Source: Isoetes taiwanensis (Eukaryota > Streptophyta > Lycopodiopsida > Isoetales > Isoetaceae). From it: a stretch of 64,000 nucleotides of DNA. The position numbers were made by a program, and so were the translations under genes. Where the stretch lies: assembly GCA_021234155.1 (NCBI GenBank), contig JAJEKV010000036.1, positions 12,041,426 to 12,105,425 on the forward strand, given 5' to 3'. The notes below the pieces were generated by a model. That model saw nothing but the letters and a program-made list of their open reading frames with translations, made no database searches and had not been told where the DNA came from. Of this stretch, positions 1 through 11,181 are shown piece after piece (within the stretch, counting starts at the first letter, position 1; every line of letters starts with the position of its first letter).

Positions 1-135
1 GTCATTATCAATTGCAAAAGAACTTGGTTTCAGTGGGATGTTTTCATATTACCTTACAAATTTTATAATTTGATTATATGAGCCCTAATGATTTCATGAT
101 CTGACTTGTTTTGGTTGTTAATGGATTTATTGCAG

Positions 136-185
136 GTTGACTCTAGCTCGGCTTTGATCATTTCTCCCATGGCACTTTGGATTTT
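136..185 (+). other. possible short internal exon
   Basis: A pyrimidine/TGCAG acceptor precedes position 136 and a GTAAGC donor follows 185. The frame between is open (begins VDSSSALI). No other exon can be linked to it and the product is unrecognised. The rest of 1-307 is AT-rich with nothing supportable. Confidence 0.2.
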
Positions 186-307
186 GTAAGCTATTATATC
201 CCTCAGTATAATATATTCAACAAAACTTAGACTTATTCTGATTTGATAGATAACACTTCAAGGATACCATTAAAGAATATATGTATTATTTTCTTGATTG
301 TTATCAT

Positions 308-1149
308 TGTTAGAGCCTGAACTCTAACCTTGCAAGAAGGATGAAAAACCCAACAATCCAAGCTCAATCTATCAGATCAAGGCAATGCACAACACAAAGA
401 TTCACCATCTCCATAGCTATATCAAGCAAAATAATCTCCCCCAATACACCGTCTCTCTCTCTCTCTCTGCTCAGATAATACAATGCTCATGATAATCCCC
501 CTGCACACCATAATGCATACGTGCAAATATTCTGCACGCGTGCATGTGCATATCTCCCTCCATATACGGTATATAATCTCCTATACCACCTCAATAGTGG
601 TGAGTGTGGTGAGTGGTGACGAGTGTGGTGACGAGTGACCACCCCAACAGTGGCGACCACAGTGGGAAAATGTGCCACTCCGTGGCGGAGAACCCACAAC
701 AAACATACTAATATGGTCCTTGGGACATGTCCCCAAATGACTCATTTATTTATGTGTAGAAAGAAAATTACCCTCCTCAAATCCAAATGACTAGCACAAA
801 ACAAATTGGTCCAAAAAGACAGTGACGAAACAGAGCCTCTGTAACTATAGCAAACTTTGAAAGCTGATATCTTGAGTTCCAGACCTCCGTTTGACCTGCA
901 CCATAGCTCGTTGGATTCGTATCGCCGAAACATATCTTTTGATGTAGGATAGATTGTGTATTATGGAACTGTCACCATCTGTTTTTACAGAAAAACGACC
1001 TGCTGTAACCCCAAAATTTGCTACCAACTTCTTGTAATTGGAGCTTTGCCTTAGTTGAATTCCTTAAAATAGCACTTCTCTTTCAAAATAAGGCCTGAGG
1101 TCCTTTCCATGCCTGGATTTAGAGAACAATTTTCCTTCTAGAGTCATCA
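308..1149 (-). repeat. probable 3' LTR of a minus-strand Ty3/gypsy remnant
   Basis: Read on the minus strand this block starts TGATGACTCT directly after the envelope-like ORF and ends CTCTAACA, giving the TG...CA ends expected of an LTR. It holds a CT microsatellite (about 455-470) and a GTGGTGA-rich patch (about 598-640). No second LTR was found on the far side of gag, where simple repeat takes over, so boundaries rest on the ends and on position only. Confidence 0.45.
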
Positions 1150-2046
1150 ACCAACTCCAACCCTGTTAAGTAAGCATCTTCCAAATAGGAGAATGCTGAT
1201 AACATGTAACAACAACAAAAAGTGTGGCCAAAGAACAAACCACAGTCCAACAACCTGCTCAAATATTACTGCACTTGCATACCAATGTGGCAAATCTGAT
1301 GTAATGTAATAGAACTTGCTAAAATGACATATTCCAGCTAACTTGTTAGTCTCAAATGGTGCAAACAAACCTTTAGAAGCATCTTTGACTGCTGCACATT
1401 GAGATAAAGTGTTGCTCATGTCCAACTTCCCATCCTTTATCACATAGTCATGCTCAAATTTACTCATCTCTTCCACACTTCCATGCTCAAACATGAAAGG
1501 AACTAATTTTCCTTGATTCTTAGACTTCTTCGGACTGCTCAAAGCATAAAACATTAGCAATTCTAGCTCACGGTTTAGTGCCAAATCATCAAAGCGAGCA
1601 AATTTCTCCATTTGAGGCATGTAAAGGTCTTGCTCAACTGATATACATGTCTCAAATCTGAAAGTCTCATAAAGAGGACTGTTGTCATGACTGTTACTAA
1701 ATTCAAAAGCATGTAACATATCGTTAGAGTGCTCAAATGCTGAAATATCCATCCTTTCCACTTCTAACTCACATAATAATGGTTCATCATCATCCAAAAA
1801 TATGTCACATGTATGAAAAGTCTCAAACGCAGGGCTGTTCAAGCATCTATCACTTTCTTTCTCATAACAATGCCCAAACTTATCATTTTCACATAAAAGA
1901 ACATGCTCATACTCTTCAACCATGTGAGATGTGATTAGATTTACCTGATTTCTATTTGTCCCATCCATACTTGATTTCAGAGAAATATTCATTCCGCTGT
2001 CCATATCTATGTTTGCTCCTTTGACTAAATACCTGTTAATACTCAC
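1147..2046 (-). CDS. envelope-like 3' ORF of a Ty3/gypsy element
   Basis: This is an intact 299-codon frame between the gag remnant and the LTR, the place where some plant Ty3 lineages carry an extra 3' ORF. The N-terminal two thirds is acidic and polar with recurring Phe-Glu spacing. The last about 45 residues contain a strongly hydrophobic stretch (LWPHFLLLLHVISILLF), a probable membrane segment, followed by a short basic tail. The stop TGA is the first TGA of the putative LTR. I recognise no catalytic domain; the envelope-like label is from position and the C-terminal membrane segment only, with no evidence of function. Confidence 0.5.
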   Translation of the reverse strand: MSINRYLVKGANIDMDSGMNISLKSSMDGTNRNQVNLITSHMVEEYEHVLLCENDKFGHCYEKESDRCLNSPAFETFHTCDIFLDDDEPLLCELEVERMDISAFEHSNDMLHAFEFSNSHDNSPLYETFRFETCISVEQDLYMPQMEKFARFDDLALNRELELLMFYALSSPKKSKNQGKLVPFMFEHGSVEEMSKFEHDYVIKDGKLDMSNTLSQCAAVKDASKGLFAPFETNKLAGICHFSKFYYITSDLPHWYASAVIFEQVVGLWFVLWPHFLLLLHVISILLFGRCLLNRVGVG

Positions 2047-2142
2047 ATCGCAAAGAAATGGCCCAGGATCCTTGGATTGCTGGGCTGGTGGCTACCTTCT
2101 ACTCTTATTGGTATCATTTGAGATGATTTGTTAGACTGAAAT

Positions 2143-3545
2143 TTATGATTTTGTTGTTTCCCCTAACTCTTGCAACAAATTTGGAGAATACTGCATCAAT
2201 TGCTCAAGAGTAAGTGTGATCTTAGTGGCCAAAACTTGGCTGATCACATCATCTTCATTATGAACGTCCTCCTCCACCATAGGAGGCATCACTATGGGCT
2301 GATTTTCTTCTATATACTGAAACTGTTCTATGGGCAGCACATTGAATTGCACCTTCTTAGGTGCTGATCCCTTCAAAGCTTGTCCCTTCAAAGCCTTTGG
2401 AAAAGAGGTCTTAGTCTTCTCTGCAATTGGCACTACTCTTGGTTCTTGCACCACCTTCTGTGATCTTGTAACCACATTTACTTCTCCAATCTCTTCTTCT
2501 TGCTGAAATGGGTCACTGTCTACCTCAACAAATCCACAATTTACTACTGATTTTGCCTTTTCTTACTTCTTAAGCTCCTCAATAAGAGCCTTAACTTGAG
2601 GATTCTCAATGTACTTAGCATCTTGAATGCGAACATCATTATTAGGAAGAGGTACTGCTTCAAACACTTGCTGCCTTGGTGGATACTTGTTGGTTGCCCA
2701 TTCCGGTTTCCCATGAATTTTCCAACAAGTACTCTCATCACATAACTTGTAATACAAAGGAGCCTTACTTGGATACCATCCCTGTTTTGGCTGCACCATT
2801 GGTGTGGAACCCATTGGAACTTGTTGGGCAATTGGAGTTTGTGGCATCATTGGAACTTGTGGTATAATAGGTTCTGCTTGCATTGGTTGAATAGGAATAG
2901 GTGGTGCTTGTTGCATAACAGCAAATACTGGATTGGCCCTCTCAAAGAATCTCTTCTCCCTAAATTCTTGATCATTATGGCCCTTTATTTGGCATCTTGA
3001 GCAGAATTTCAGCAATCTACATGTAATATCAGAATGTCCAATAGACCCACAATACTCACAAGTAATAAACTGCACCTCCCTTGGCTTCTCACCAATTGTA
3101 AGCTTAGAAATCTTGGCTGCAATATCCTCTGTTTTATGCTCTGGAGCAGCAATTTCATGAATGTATCCCAGCTTATCTTCAGCCTTGAGAGCATACTTTT
3201 GTGCCTCTAGTAAGGTTGTAGGCTGTTTGGCCTTCACCTTATGAGCAATAGCTCGTTTCAACCCCTTCACATACCATTGAATATCCATTTCATCACTCCT
3301 TGCAATCTTCCAATGAACCACGGCTTTGAGAACCGCAATATACCTTTGATTATACTCTCTAATTGATTCACATTGAGTCCATCCACTAGCATTTGCATCC
3401 TCACGTGCTGAATGCAACAGCAACTATTGAAGTCCTTCAATTTCACAACAAACCAGGGTTTTAGCTTCTCAAAAGCTCGAAGACGAATCTTAATTTCTGG
3501 ATGTTGGTCCAGAAACCTCTTGAACAATAGCATCTGCATGAAATG
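2143..3545 (-). pseudogene. gag: Ty3/gypsy gag, broken
   Basis: Retrotransposon capsid/nucleocapsid polyprotein. The capsid part contains the usual plant gag signature (YVKGLKRAIAHKV, then TLLEAQKYALKAEDK). It is followed by one good CCHC knuckle (CEYCGSIGHSDITC) and a second whose last Cys is Phe (CSRCQIKGHNDQEF), then a Pro/Gln-rich spacer and the DDVISQVLATKITLTLEQL segment that normally precedes the protease. A frameshift near 3423 separates the N-terminal part, and a TAA at 2563 interrupts the frame before it resumes in phase to 2143. Protease, RT, RNase H and integrase are absent: gag is followed within about 100 bp by the 3' ORF, so pol was deleted. Confidence 0.75.
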
Positions 3546-3554
3546 AACACTAAA

Positions 3555-4250
3555 CTGTTAGGATGTGTATACCACACCAAACCATGCACCATACCATGCC
3601 CCACACTCATCATAATCACCAGAACGAGCACCTTAGTGCTGTGTACATTACCACACACCACACCACACCCCACCACACACCACACCATTCACCACACACC
3701 ATAAACCAAATGGTGGAGTGTGGAGTGGTGGTGGAGTGTGGTGGGGGTGGTGGTGGTGGTGTGTGTAGTGGTGTGTGGTGGTATGATGTGGTGTGGTGGG
3801 GTGTGGTGGTGGTGTGTGGTGTGTGGTGTGGTGTGGTGTGGTGTGGTGGAGTGTGGTGTGGGGGTGTAGTGGTTGTGGTGTGGTATTGTGGATTGTGGTG
3901 TGATGTGGTGTGGTGGAGTGTGGTGGTGGTGGTGGAGGGGTGTGGTGTGGTACATGGTTGAGTGTGTTGGTGGTGAAGTGTGGTGGTGGTGGTGGAGTGT
4001 GGTGGTGGTGGTGGAGGGGTGTGGCGTGGGATGTGGTGGGATGTGGTGGTCGCAAAGATGTGGTGGTAGTCTATGGTGGTGGGATAGATGATGGGGTGTG
4101 GTGGGGTGAGGGGGGAGAATAAATAAAATTGAATCCACACATATCATACATTAACATGCACACACCCACATGACACCATGGACATAACGCAACCCACACC
4201 ACACCACACCACACCATCACGACACCACACATCACATCACATCACTTTTA
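3555..4250. repeat. GTGGT/CACCA simple repeat with strand switches
   Basis: The + strand is CACCA/CACACC-rich at 3555-3715, switches to GTGGTG/GGTGGT at 3716-4115, and returns to CACACCA at about 4150-4240. All long frames here (His/Thr/Pro on one strand, Val/Trp/Gly on the other) are composition artefacts. The G-rich middle has runs compatible with G-quadruplexes, and the opposed blocks could fold on each other. Confidence 0.9.
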
Positions 4251-4393
4251 TCCTATTTCGTCTGACATAAAAAATCTGCCTAGCCTGCTCTCATAAACAC
4301 TTCTGAAATTCGTACACCCTGATAATAATTACATTCCTCGTCTAATCATTAGAAAAGGATCTGGGTCCTAAATCCCGTTCCTACGTCTGATTT

Positions 4394-4899
4394 TTGGCGT
4401 TTCATTCCCAATTCGAACAAGTTCATTCCGGCAACATGGTAGGAGGGATGTTCAGAGATCACTACGGCTATTGTAGGGTGAGCGAGGAGGGCATTCGGCA
4501 CATGTTAAACAGGGCTCGTGATCAATCTCTGAAGGTGGATATGCCTAAATCCACCTTCTTTGCTGATTTCGAATCCAACCTAAAGGCATACAACAGACTG
4601 GATGCTGGGCCTTCAATGGCTATGAGCTCTTAGACAAGGTCCATGAGCTTATGTTACATGCTGCTGCAAGGGCAGCTGGTTTATTTGTTCTCTGTCACTT
4701 ATCCGCTCTGACTCTGCAACAGCGGGAATTACTGGCAGGGTTGCGTTCTTACCACCAGGGGATGCAGGAAGCACTGGCAAACCTCATCCTGTTAAATTCT
4801 GGGATGACTGCAGAAAGCTTAGATGCTTTAGTGCAGAAAACAATAATTTTGGATGCACCAGTTCTCGAGCCAGTCATACCAGCATTTCCTATTGCTTAG
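4394..4899 (+). pseudogene. unrecognised coding-like fragment
   Basis: Two overlapping frames join by a single shift near 4600 into about 165 codons of ordinary amino-acid composition. The first runs to NLKAYNRLDAG; the second continues AFNGYELLDKVHEL and ends VIPAFPIA before a TAG. I do not recognise the family. It lies immediately 5' of the LINE but does not resemble LINE ORF1. It could be a divergent LINE 5' leader, a captured exon or a gag fragment. The 4900-5200 interval after it is AT-rich and noncoding. Confidence 0.35.
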
Positions 4900-5205
4900 G
4901 AAATGCATGTAAATTTAGTTCTCGGGTACAGAGCTTTCAATGGAAAGCCAAATTTTGTAAATCCAAATTTTGTAAGATCCTTTTTTTAATATATTATACT
5001 TTCCAACAGAGCTGTGCTTGAATCTGACAAAAAATTGTCTTTATTCAACAAAAATTTATATCTTAGGATCAGTTAGTTATCATTCTCAAATATTTTTAGA
5101 CTGTACACACACCCAGTAAAGGAGTACTCAATTCTGTCATGTTCTAATAATATTCCAAACATTAAATATTGCATTTCAGACTAGAGTCAACTACACACAA
5201 TTCAC

Positions 5206-6740
5206 ATGCTGCATACAGTAGCGATTAGTAGCATATATTGGATTGAATTCCCGTTCTTCATGGTTGAATGTGGAAACAATCAGACTACTTCCCTCCTCCT
5301 CAAACAGGGTACCATTTCAAAAGCCAACACCCAATTCTTTTTTCAGAAATGGTATCCCTCCTTTGATCCACAAAACTTTTCTGAGCTTTACCATCCTGCA
5401 TGGACTTCCCTGCAAGGCCTGAACCCTATGTACTGGAATGAGCAATCGCTGATTACTCTCTTTCACCAAACTGGCAATGTGATTAGCTGGGAGGTCTCCC
5501 AAGACAAAGCCCCGAGAGTTTGGGCACAGATAGACCTGTTAAAACCAATTCCGGGGGAAATTGAGTTCGTGGATTATTTTGGTAATCCAAAGACTCTAAA
5601 ATTAGCATGGCAGGGACTTCCTCAGCCATGTCCTACCTGTGGTATCAGATTGCATGGGGGGAAAGTCTGTAGGGGGGTGAAGGACGAGCCAAAGAAAATC
5701 CCACTGGACAAAATGTAGGGAATCTACAGAGTATGGGGGAACAGGGTGAAGGTCTGTGGATTACTCCAAACAAGGGAAAACAGGAAAGACAAAGACAGGA
5801 CAAAAGGCAGAATAAGAATGGCAGTGAAAAAAGGAGGAAAAGGAGACAAAAAATTAGGGCAGAGAAGGAAAAAGAAAAAGCAAGACTGGAACATGGCAGG
5901 AGTTTGGAAAAAAGAACAAGGACAGAATGGAAGAAAAAAGTCCAATTTCTTGAAGATTCTGGTAAGGTCAAGGTTCTCAACAATCCACACTCGAAAGGGA
6001 AAGGTGTCTCACAGGGAGATGGAGATGGACCCCAGCATACCTCTGAGGTAGTCAGGTCCATGACCTTAACTATAAGGGAACCAGATTTGTCCCATGGTAA
6101 ATCTTACTCTTCCTCGGACTCCTCGGGAGGTAAAGAGAGAGGGGGGCCCAGTTTGTCCTCAAATACAGATTCCCCTTTTCCAGTAATGGAGCTCTTCCCT
6201 AAAAACCCAGAGAAAACAGACCTGGAACAAGGAATAGAGACAAACCAGTCTAGTCTCGAAAGGGATAAGGGGCAAACTGAGCAGGATCCTACATGGGTTG
6301 GGGGACTGACATTGGAGTCTCCTTCAGATAACTTGAAGAGGACCAGCTTTGAGCAAGATCATGATCAAGTGCTAACTGACCAGGTAGATCTTCAGCCACA
6401 GCAAGATACTGCAAGGGTCGGGGAGCTTGTACAATTGCAGAAGCCTCAACTGAAGGAGATAATTGAGGAGGATTCAGGTACTCCAACAATAGAAGGAATT
6501 TTGTTTGACAGGGAGGGAGACATACTCAAAACCCCAGCTGCTCAGCTGAGGGAATTGAAAGATCCTTCATCTGCCCTTTCAGGGAAATTTTGGGATGATG
6601 GAAATGGAAGTGATGAGGAGAAAGAAAATTCCAAGGAGCAATCTTTTGTAACTCCTCTTCCTCAAATTAAGAAGATACAGAAAAAGGTCTATACTCCGAG
6701 TGAGCATGGGCCTGTCACTCGAAGCTCCAAACTTAAATGA
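5206..6740 (+). pseudogene. LINE ORF1 (DUF4283-type RNA-binding protein), frameshifted
   Basis: ORF1 product of a plant L1-type LINE, thought to bind the element RNA. The first part (5206-5718) has the DUF4283-like core (FFMVECGNNQTT, LQGLNPMYWNE, WAQIDLLKP) followed by a short Cys motif (CPTCGIRLHGGKVC). A shift near 5716 moves to the frame 5733-6740, a long hydrophilic, Lys/Glu/Ser-rich tail with no recognised domain. The frame ends in TGA at 6738-6740, overlapping the ORF2 ATG. The N-terminus appears truncated, so the start at 5206 is only the first in-frame Met. Confidence 0.7.
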
Positions 6741-9700
6741 GGATTGTCTCATGGAATTTGAGAGGCATTAAGGGTCCTTTGAAGAGGAAAAGGGCTTTGA
6801 TTGCTCTCAAGGAGATCAAGGCAGACATAATCATGCTTCAGGAACATAGGCTCCCTGCCTTTGAAGCATCCAATCTTGGGAATTGGATCTTCCCTGATGG
6901 GGAATCTATATGGGCCCCTGCTGATGGCACCAAAGGTGGGATCTGTATTGCTTGGAATGGGTTTAAAAAAGTTGGTTCCTTTTCCCATCCCTCAGGGAGA
7001 TGGCAAGTAGCATTTTTGGAAATAGAGAAAGAACTGATGGGTGTCATAAATGTATATGCTTCTACCTCCCCTGAAGAAAGAGAGGAGCAGTGGAAAAGTA
7101 TGACAGATTGGCTTCAGGGGCAGAATACTAGAAACTGGATTTTAAGTGGTGACTTCAACAACACCCCTTCATGGGAGCAGAAAGCAGGCAAGAAGATCAA
7201 TATGTCAAAGGGGGAAAGACTTCAATGGGACAAGTTAATCCATACTTTTCTCTATCATGCCCCATCCTCTTCCAACGCTTACTCCTGGAGTAACAAAAGG
7301 AAAGGAGCAGACATGGTGTATTGCCTATTGGATAGGTATTACACTAACATTTCCAATATTGATGGCTGGGAAAATTTGACTATTACTAATGACTGTAGCA
7401 ATTCTATATCAGATCATTTTCCCCAGACCCTGAATACAGGCATTCTCCTTCAAAGAAGGCTTGCTGAAACCCCATTCAAATTCAATACCGGCCTACTTAA
7501 CAATAAAGCCTTTTGTGAGGATTTCACAAGGTTTTACTCTTCCTTTCTACCTGTGAATAATAGTGGATCTATGAAGGAATTCATTTGTAGGAGCAAGCAG
7601 ATCAAAAAATGGATCAAACAGTGGGGCAGAGAATGGACAAAGAAAAGAAAACAGAAGAAGAATGAGGTGTATATGGAAATTAAAATGGTAAGGCAAAACC
7701 TGTTCACAGATAAAGGTAATATGCTGTTGCAGCAGAGAGAGGAAATTCTGGAAAGAAAGGTGAAATTGATTGAAGAACATGATGCAAAGAGTCTGGCAAT
7801 CAAAAGCAGGGGTTTATATATTAATCATATGGATGACTGCAGCTCTAAATTTTTCTTTAGAGCTGCCAAAAGCAGACTAATGAATAATGGGATTATCTCT
7901 GTCAGGGATGATAATCAACAAGAATTATCCAAACAGGAGGATATTCAAAATATGTTCTTCAATATACAAAGATCTTTTTGCTGCTAAACAAACAGATGAA
8001 TGCAAAATGAGGGAGTTCTTTGATTATCTTGGTCCCAAAGATCAACCTATTGATGATAATCAACTTCTGGCAGTACCAATGGAGGACGAGATCTGGAGAA
8101 CTATTAAAAGCATGGCTCATGGAAAAAGCCCGGTGCCTGATGGCTTACCCCCGAAATTTTATGAACAGTTTTGGACTGTAATTGGTAAAGATCTTACCAG
8201 ATTCATCCAGGGTGCATCGCAAGCAGAGAAGTTACATCCAGCCATCAATGCTGGCCTAATTGCCTTAGTCCCTAAGGTAGAGAAACCTGCCACATTCTCG
8301 GATTGGAGGCCAAATTCGTTAACAAATGTCACATACAAAATTTTGGCCAAGATTTTTGCCAATAGACTCAAAAAGATCTTGCAGGAGAAGATTAATAATG
8401 TCCAATCAGGTTTTCTCCCTGGGAGGAGTATCCTGGATAATTTTATTGGAGCCTATGAAGGTCTCCATTGGAACAGGTTCACTAGTCAAGGATGTGTGCT
8501 TCTCAAGTTGGACTTCAAAAGAGCATACGATACAATTGACTGGAATTTCCTTAATAGAGCCATGCTTCAATTGGGATTCTCAAGAGAGATTTTAAACAAG
8601 ATAACAGGTTTTAATACTACAGGTTGCTCTGCAGTTCTAGTCAATGGCTCCCCTACTTCCTTCTTTGAGTGCAAAAGAGGGGTCAGACAAGGTTGCCCTC
8701 TGGCCCCCTACCTTTTCCTCATTGTAGCTGAGATGGTCACCAGAATTATCCTGAAAATGCAGCACAATGGAGAAATCAGTTGCCTCAAATTACCTGTTGC
8801 AAATGAGTCATTGTCTGTAATGCAGTATGCAGATGACACATTTGTCTTCCTTGAAGAGCAGGGAAAGAGCATACCTAATTTCCTTTTTGGGAAAGCTTCA
8901 GGGGTTTCCCTAAATAAAGATAAGTGTGCAATCATCTCTGATAGCCAAGAAAATCATATTGAAGGAATCAAGGTCTATGGCCATCATACTGCCACAAAAC
9001 TACTGGGTCTGCCCCTAGCATTAAACATGAGTCTGCATGGCTTGTGGGAGCCCATAGTTACAAAAATAAAGAAGAAGTTACATATTTATCCCAAATCTTT
9101 ATCTCTAGCAGGGAGAGTAGAGATCATTAACAGTATCATTGCAAGTTCACATGTCTTCTTCTCTTCAGCAATAATTGCAGACAAAAAGTCCTACCAAGAA
9201 TTGGAAGTCATCATGAAAGAATTCATTTGGCAAGGTTCTCACATGGTAGGATGGCAATACCTAACCCTTCCTAGGAAAAAAGGAGGATTAGGATGTAAGG
9301 ATCTGTTCCTTCAAGCACAGGCCTTAGCAGCTAAGTTGGTATGGAGGTCAATATTTTCCCAATCGAAATCTCCTGCTTTGCTCCTTACAAAATTCTGGAT
9401 TAGTAAAACTACCTTGCTAGGTAGCCCTTCCACACCACATCATCTCCCAGACTCTGCTTTTTACCAACTTGATCCTTGCTCAGGAACATCCACTATAATG
9501 AAAAGAATTATTCAAGCTTAGAACAGAGTTTCAGTTTGCTTCAAAGCTCATCCCATAGATAAAGTATCAGATGACTTCAATTTCTTCTGGCATCAGGGGC
9601 TTACAGATGAGGATGATGGTTGCTTAGCCTTGAAACACCCAAGGAAATATAAGGAGTGGAAAACAAAAGGGCTTTGTACAATTGGCAGCATGTCACATGG

Positions 9701-10496
9701 GACAGAATGGAAAACCTGGCAGGAAGTCTCTGATCTAGTAAGGAATTCTGTTTGCAACAGGAATATATACAATGTTTTGACACACCATCATCATAGAGGA
9801 GCAGGAGACGAGACAAAGGACTGTAATTGGGCTCTGGATGGCAAAGGGTACAATGTAGCCAAGATATATTCCCTCCTGGTGAATGGCCAAGGAACAAAGG
9901 TATCTAATCAATGGGGTTGCTCAGAAATAGATGCTGTTGGTGTCATTCGAAAGGGGTGGAAACTGCAAAGTGCTAGGAAAACTATCCTTTTTAGGTGGCT
10001 CCTGTTGAATAAAAGTCTTAAATCCAATGTCTATCGAGCCAAATTCAACAGGCAAATTTCAGATAGGTGCCCTCTGGGGTGTGGCCAAGCAGAATCTTCT
10101 ACCCACATCTTCATTTGTCCTTGGCTTACCCCTTTCTGGAATTGAATAGGAACATATATTGGGTTTGTCCCAAACACTGAGCCTGAATTGTTTGAATTTC
10201 TTTCATCAGGATCTGCTTTTTTATGCACAGTCAGAACTCTTTGTCTCTGGACAATATGGAAACACAGAAATGGAGTGGCCATTAATCAGTCGGCTTCAGA
10301 TATGAATTACCTTAAAACTACTCTTCAACTGGAGCTTGCTGATACAGCCATGGCACATAGATTGCTTAAGGGCGCTAATTATGACAGAAAGTGGGATGCC
10401 TTGGGCTCCTATCAGGGTTTTTATTCATTCTTTTCTCTTTATTTTAACAGTCTCTCTGATGTGGCTCGCAGATTATCTGATCAAGAAGCACCATGA
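6737..10496 (+). pseudogene. LINE ORF2: endonuclease, reverse transcriptase, zf-RVT; broken
   Basis: L1-type ORF2 that would nick target DNA and prime reverse transcription. The AP-endonuclease-like domain starts at once (MRIVSWNLRGIKGP; LQEHRLP; ILSGDFNNTP; SISDHFPQ, the usual Asn, Glu, Asp/Asn and SDH positions). The RT follows (GKSPVPDGLPPKFYEQFW, LDFKRAYDTIDW, VRQGCPLAPYLF, MQYADDTFVF), then the zf-RVT zinc finger (RWLLLNKSLKSNVYRAKF, CPLGCGQAESSTHIFICPW). Damage: one frameshift between about 7880 and 7987, an in-frame TAG at 9519-9521 and a TGA at 10143-10145. The length of about 1250 codons is normal for the family. Dead as it stands. Confidence 0.9.
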
Positions 10497-10498
10497 AG

Positions 10499-10824
10499 GT
10501 GGTCACTACAGGGAGGTCCCGAAAGGAACGAAGCCCCTTTCTCACCAGGAAGTTTTAGAGGCACTTATGTGGGTCAAAACTGAACTGATCATGGTCCGGA
10601 CCTTGAAGCGTGTACTGGACGATGAAGATATCTGGCAGTTCAAGCATGAGCTCAAGCACTATTTTGAGGAGAAACTTAGCATTTGTGAATCATGCCGAGA
10701 CTCATGGATCCTCCACATCTTGGATTCCTCTGCGTATGGAGCTGTGGAGCTGGACTATCTACTTTTCAAATACACTGATCAGGCTTTTGCCATCATTACC
10801 TTAGATGGTGTGATGGATGACTGA
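10499..10824 (+). pseudogene. coding-like segment in the LINE 3' region, unrecognised
   Basis: Immediately after the ORF2 stop, another frame is open for about 108 codons with ordinary composition (SHQEVLEALMWVKTELI, FKHELKHYFEEKLSIC) and ends TGA at 10822-10824. It may be an extended ORF2 C-terminus reached by frameshift or a separate small 3' ORF. No family recognised. Confidence 0.35.
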
Positions 10825-11181
10825 AGATGCAGGTGGAGATAGCTTTAACAGACTTTAAACTTTAAATGGTTTTTCTATAGTTATGCTATTATCTATCCTG
10901 CCTTAAAAACCTTTAAAGCAGTGTTCTATTTTTGATAATATTTCCTTCCCTGGAGTGTATGGCCAGTTTTGACTAAGTCATGGCCTATTTAACAAGAACT
11001 CTTTAAGAGCCCCTTTGTTCTTTTGTATTACTATGTATTTACATGTAATATAATATCACTGCCGTTACTTCAAAAAAATAAAAAATAAAAAAACAATCAC
11101 TGTACAACACAATAACCACCACATGCACCACCACACTAAGCACCATAACTAAGAAAACATGAATAACAGAAATAAACTAAC

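Larger units (their letters stand above)
308..3545 (-). mobile_element. internally deleted Ty3/gypsy retrotransposon
   Basis: Order on the minus strand is truncated gag, gag C-terminal spacer, envelope-like ORF, LTR. The whole pol region is missing between about 2050 and 2140. The 5' end, including any 5' LTR, is lost at the junction with the simple repeat near 3550. It could not move without a helper. Confidence 0.6.
5206..11094 (+). mobile_element. L1-type LINE retrotransposon, nearly full length
   Basis: ORF1, ORF2 and a 3' tail are in the expected order. The 3' untranslated part (about 10825-11070) ends in an A-rich tail of CAAAAAAATAAAAAATAAAA type at 11071-11094, which sets the strand and 3' boundary. 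The 5' boundary is uncertain (anywhere from about 4380 to 5206). No convincing target-site duplication was seen. Confidence 0.85.

Noticed and set aside
3616-4140. Overlapping 130-174-codon frames rich in His, Thr and Pro, or in Val, Trp and Gly on the other strand
   Set aside because: They are translations of the CACCA/GTGGT simple repeat.
3545-4390. A 5' LTR for the minus-strand Ty3 remnant (TGTTAGGATGTG at about 3556)
   Set aside because: Only the first few bases resemble the 3' LTR end; the match does not extend.
5645-6061. A 138-codon hydrophobic minus-strand frame
   Set aside because: Antisense shadow of the Lys/Glu-rich LINE ORF1 tail.
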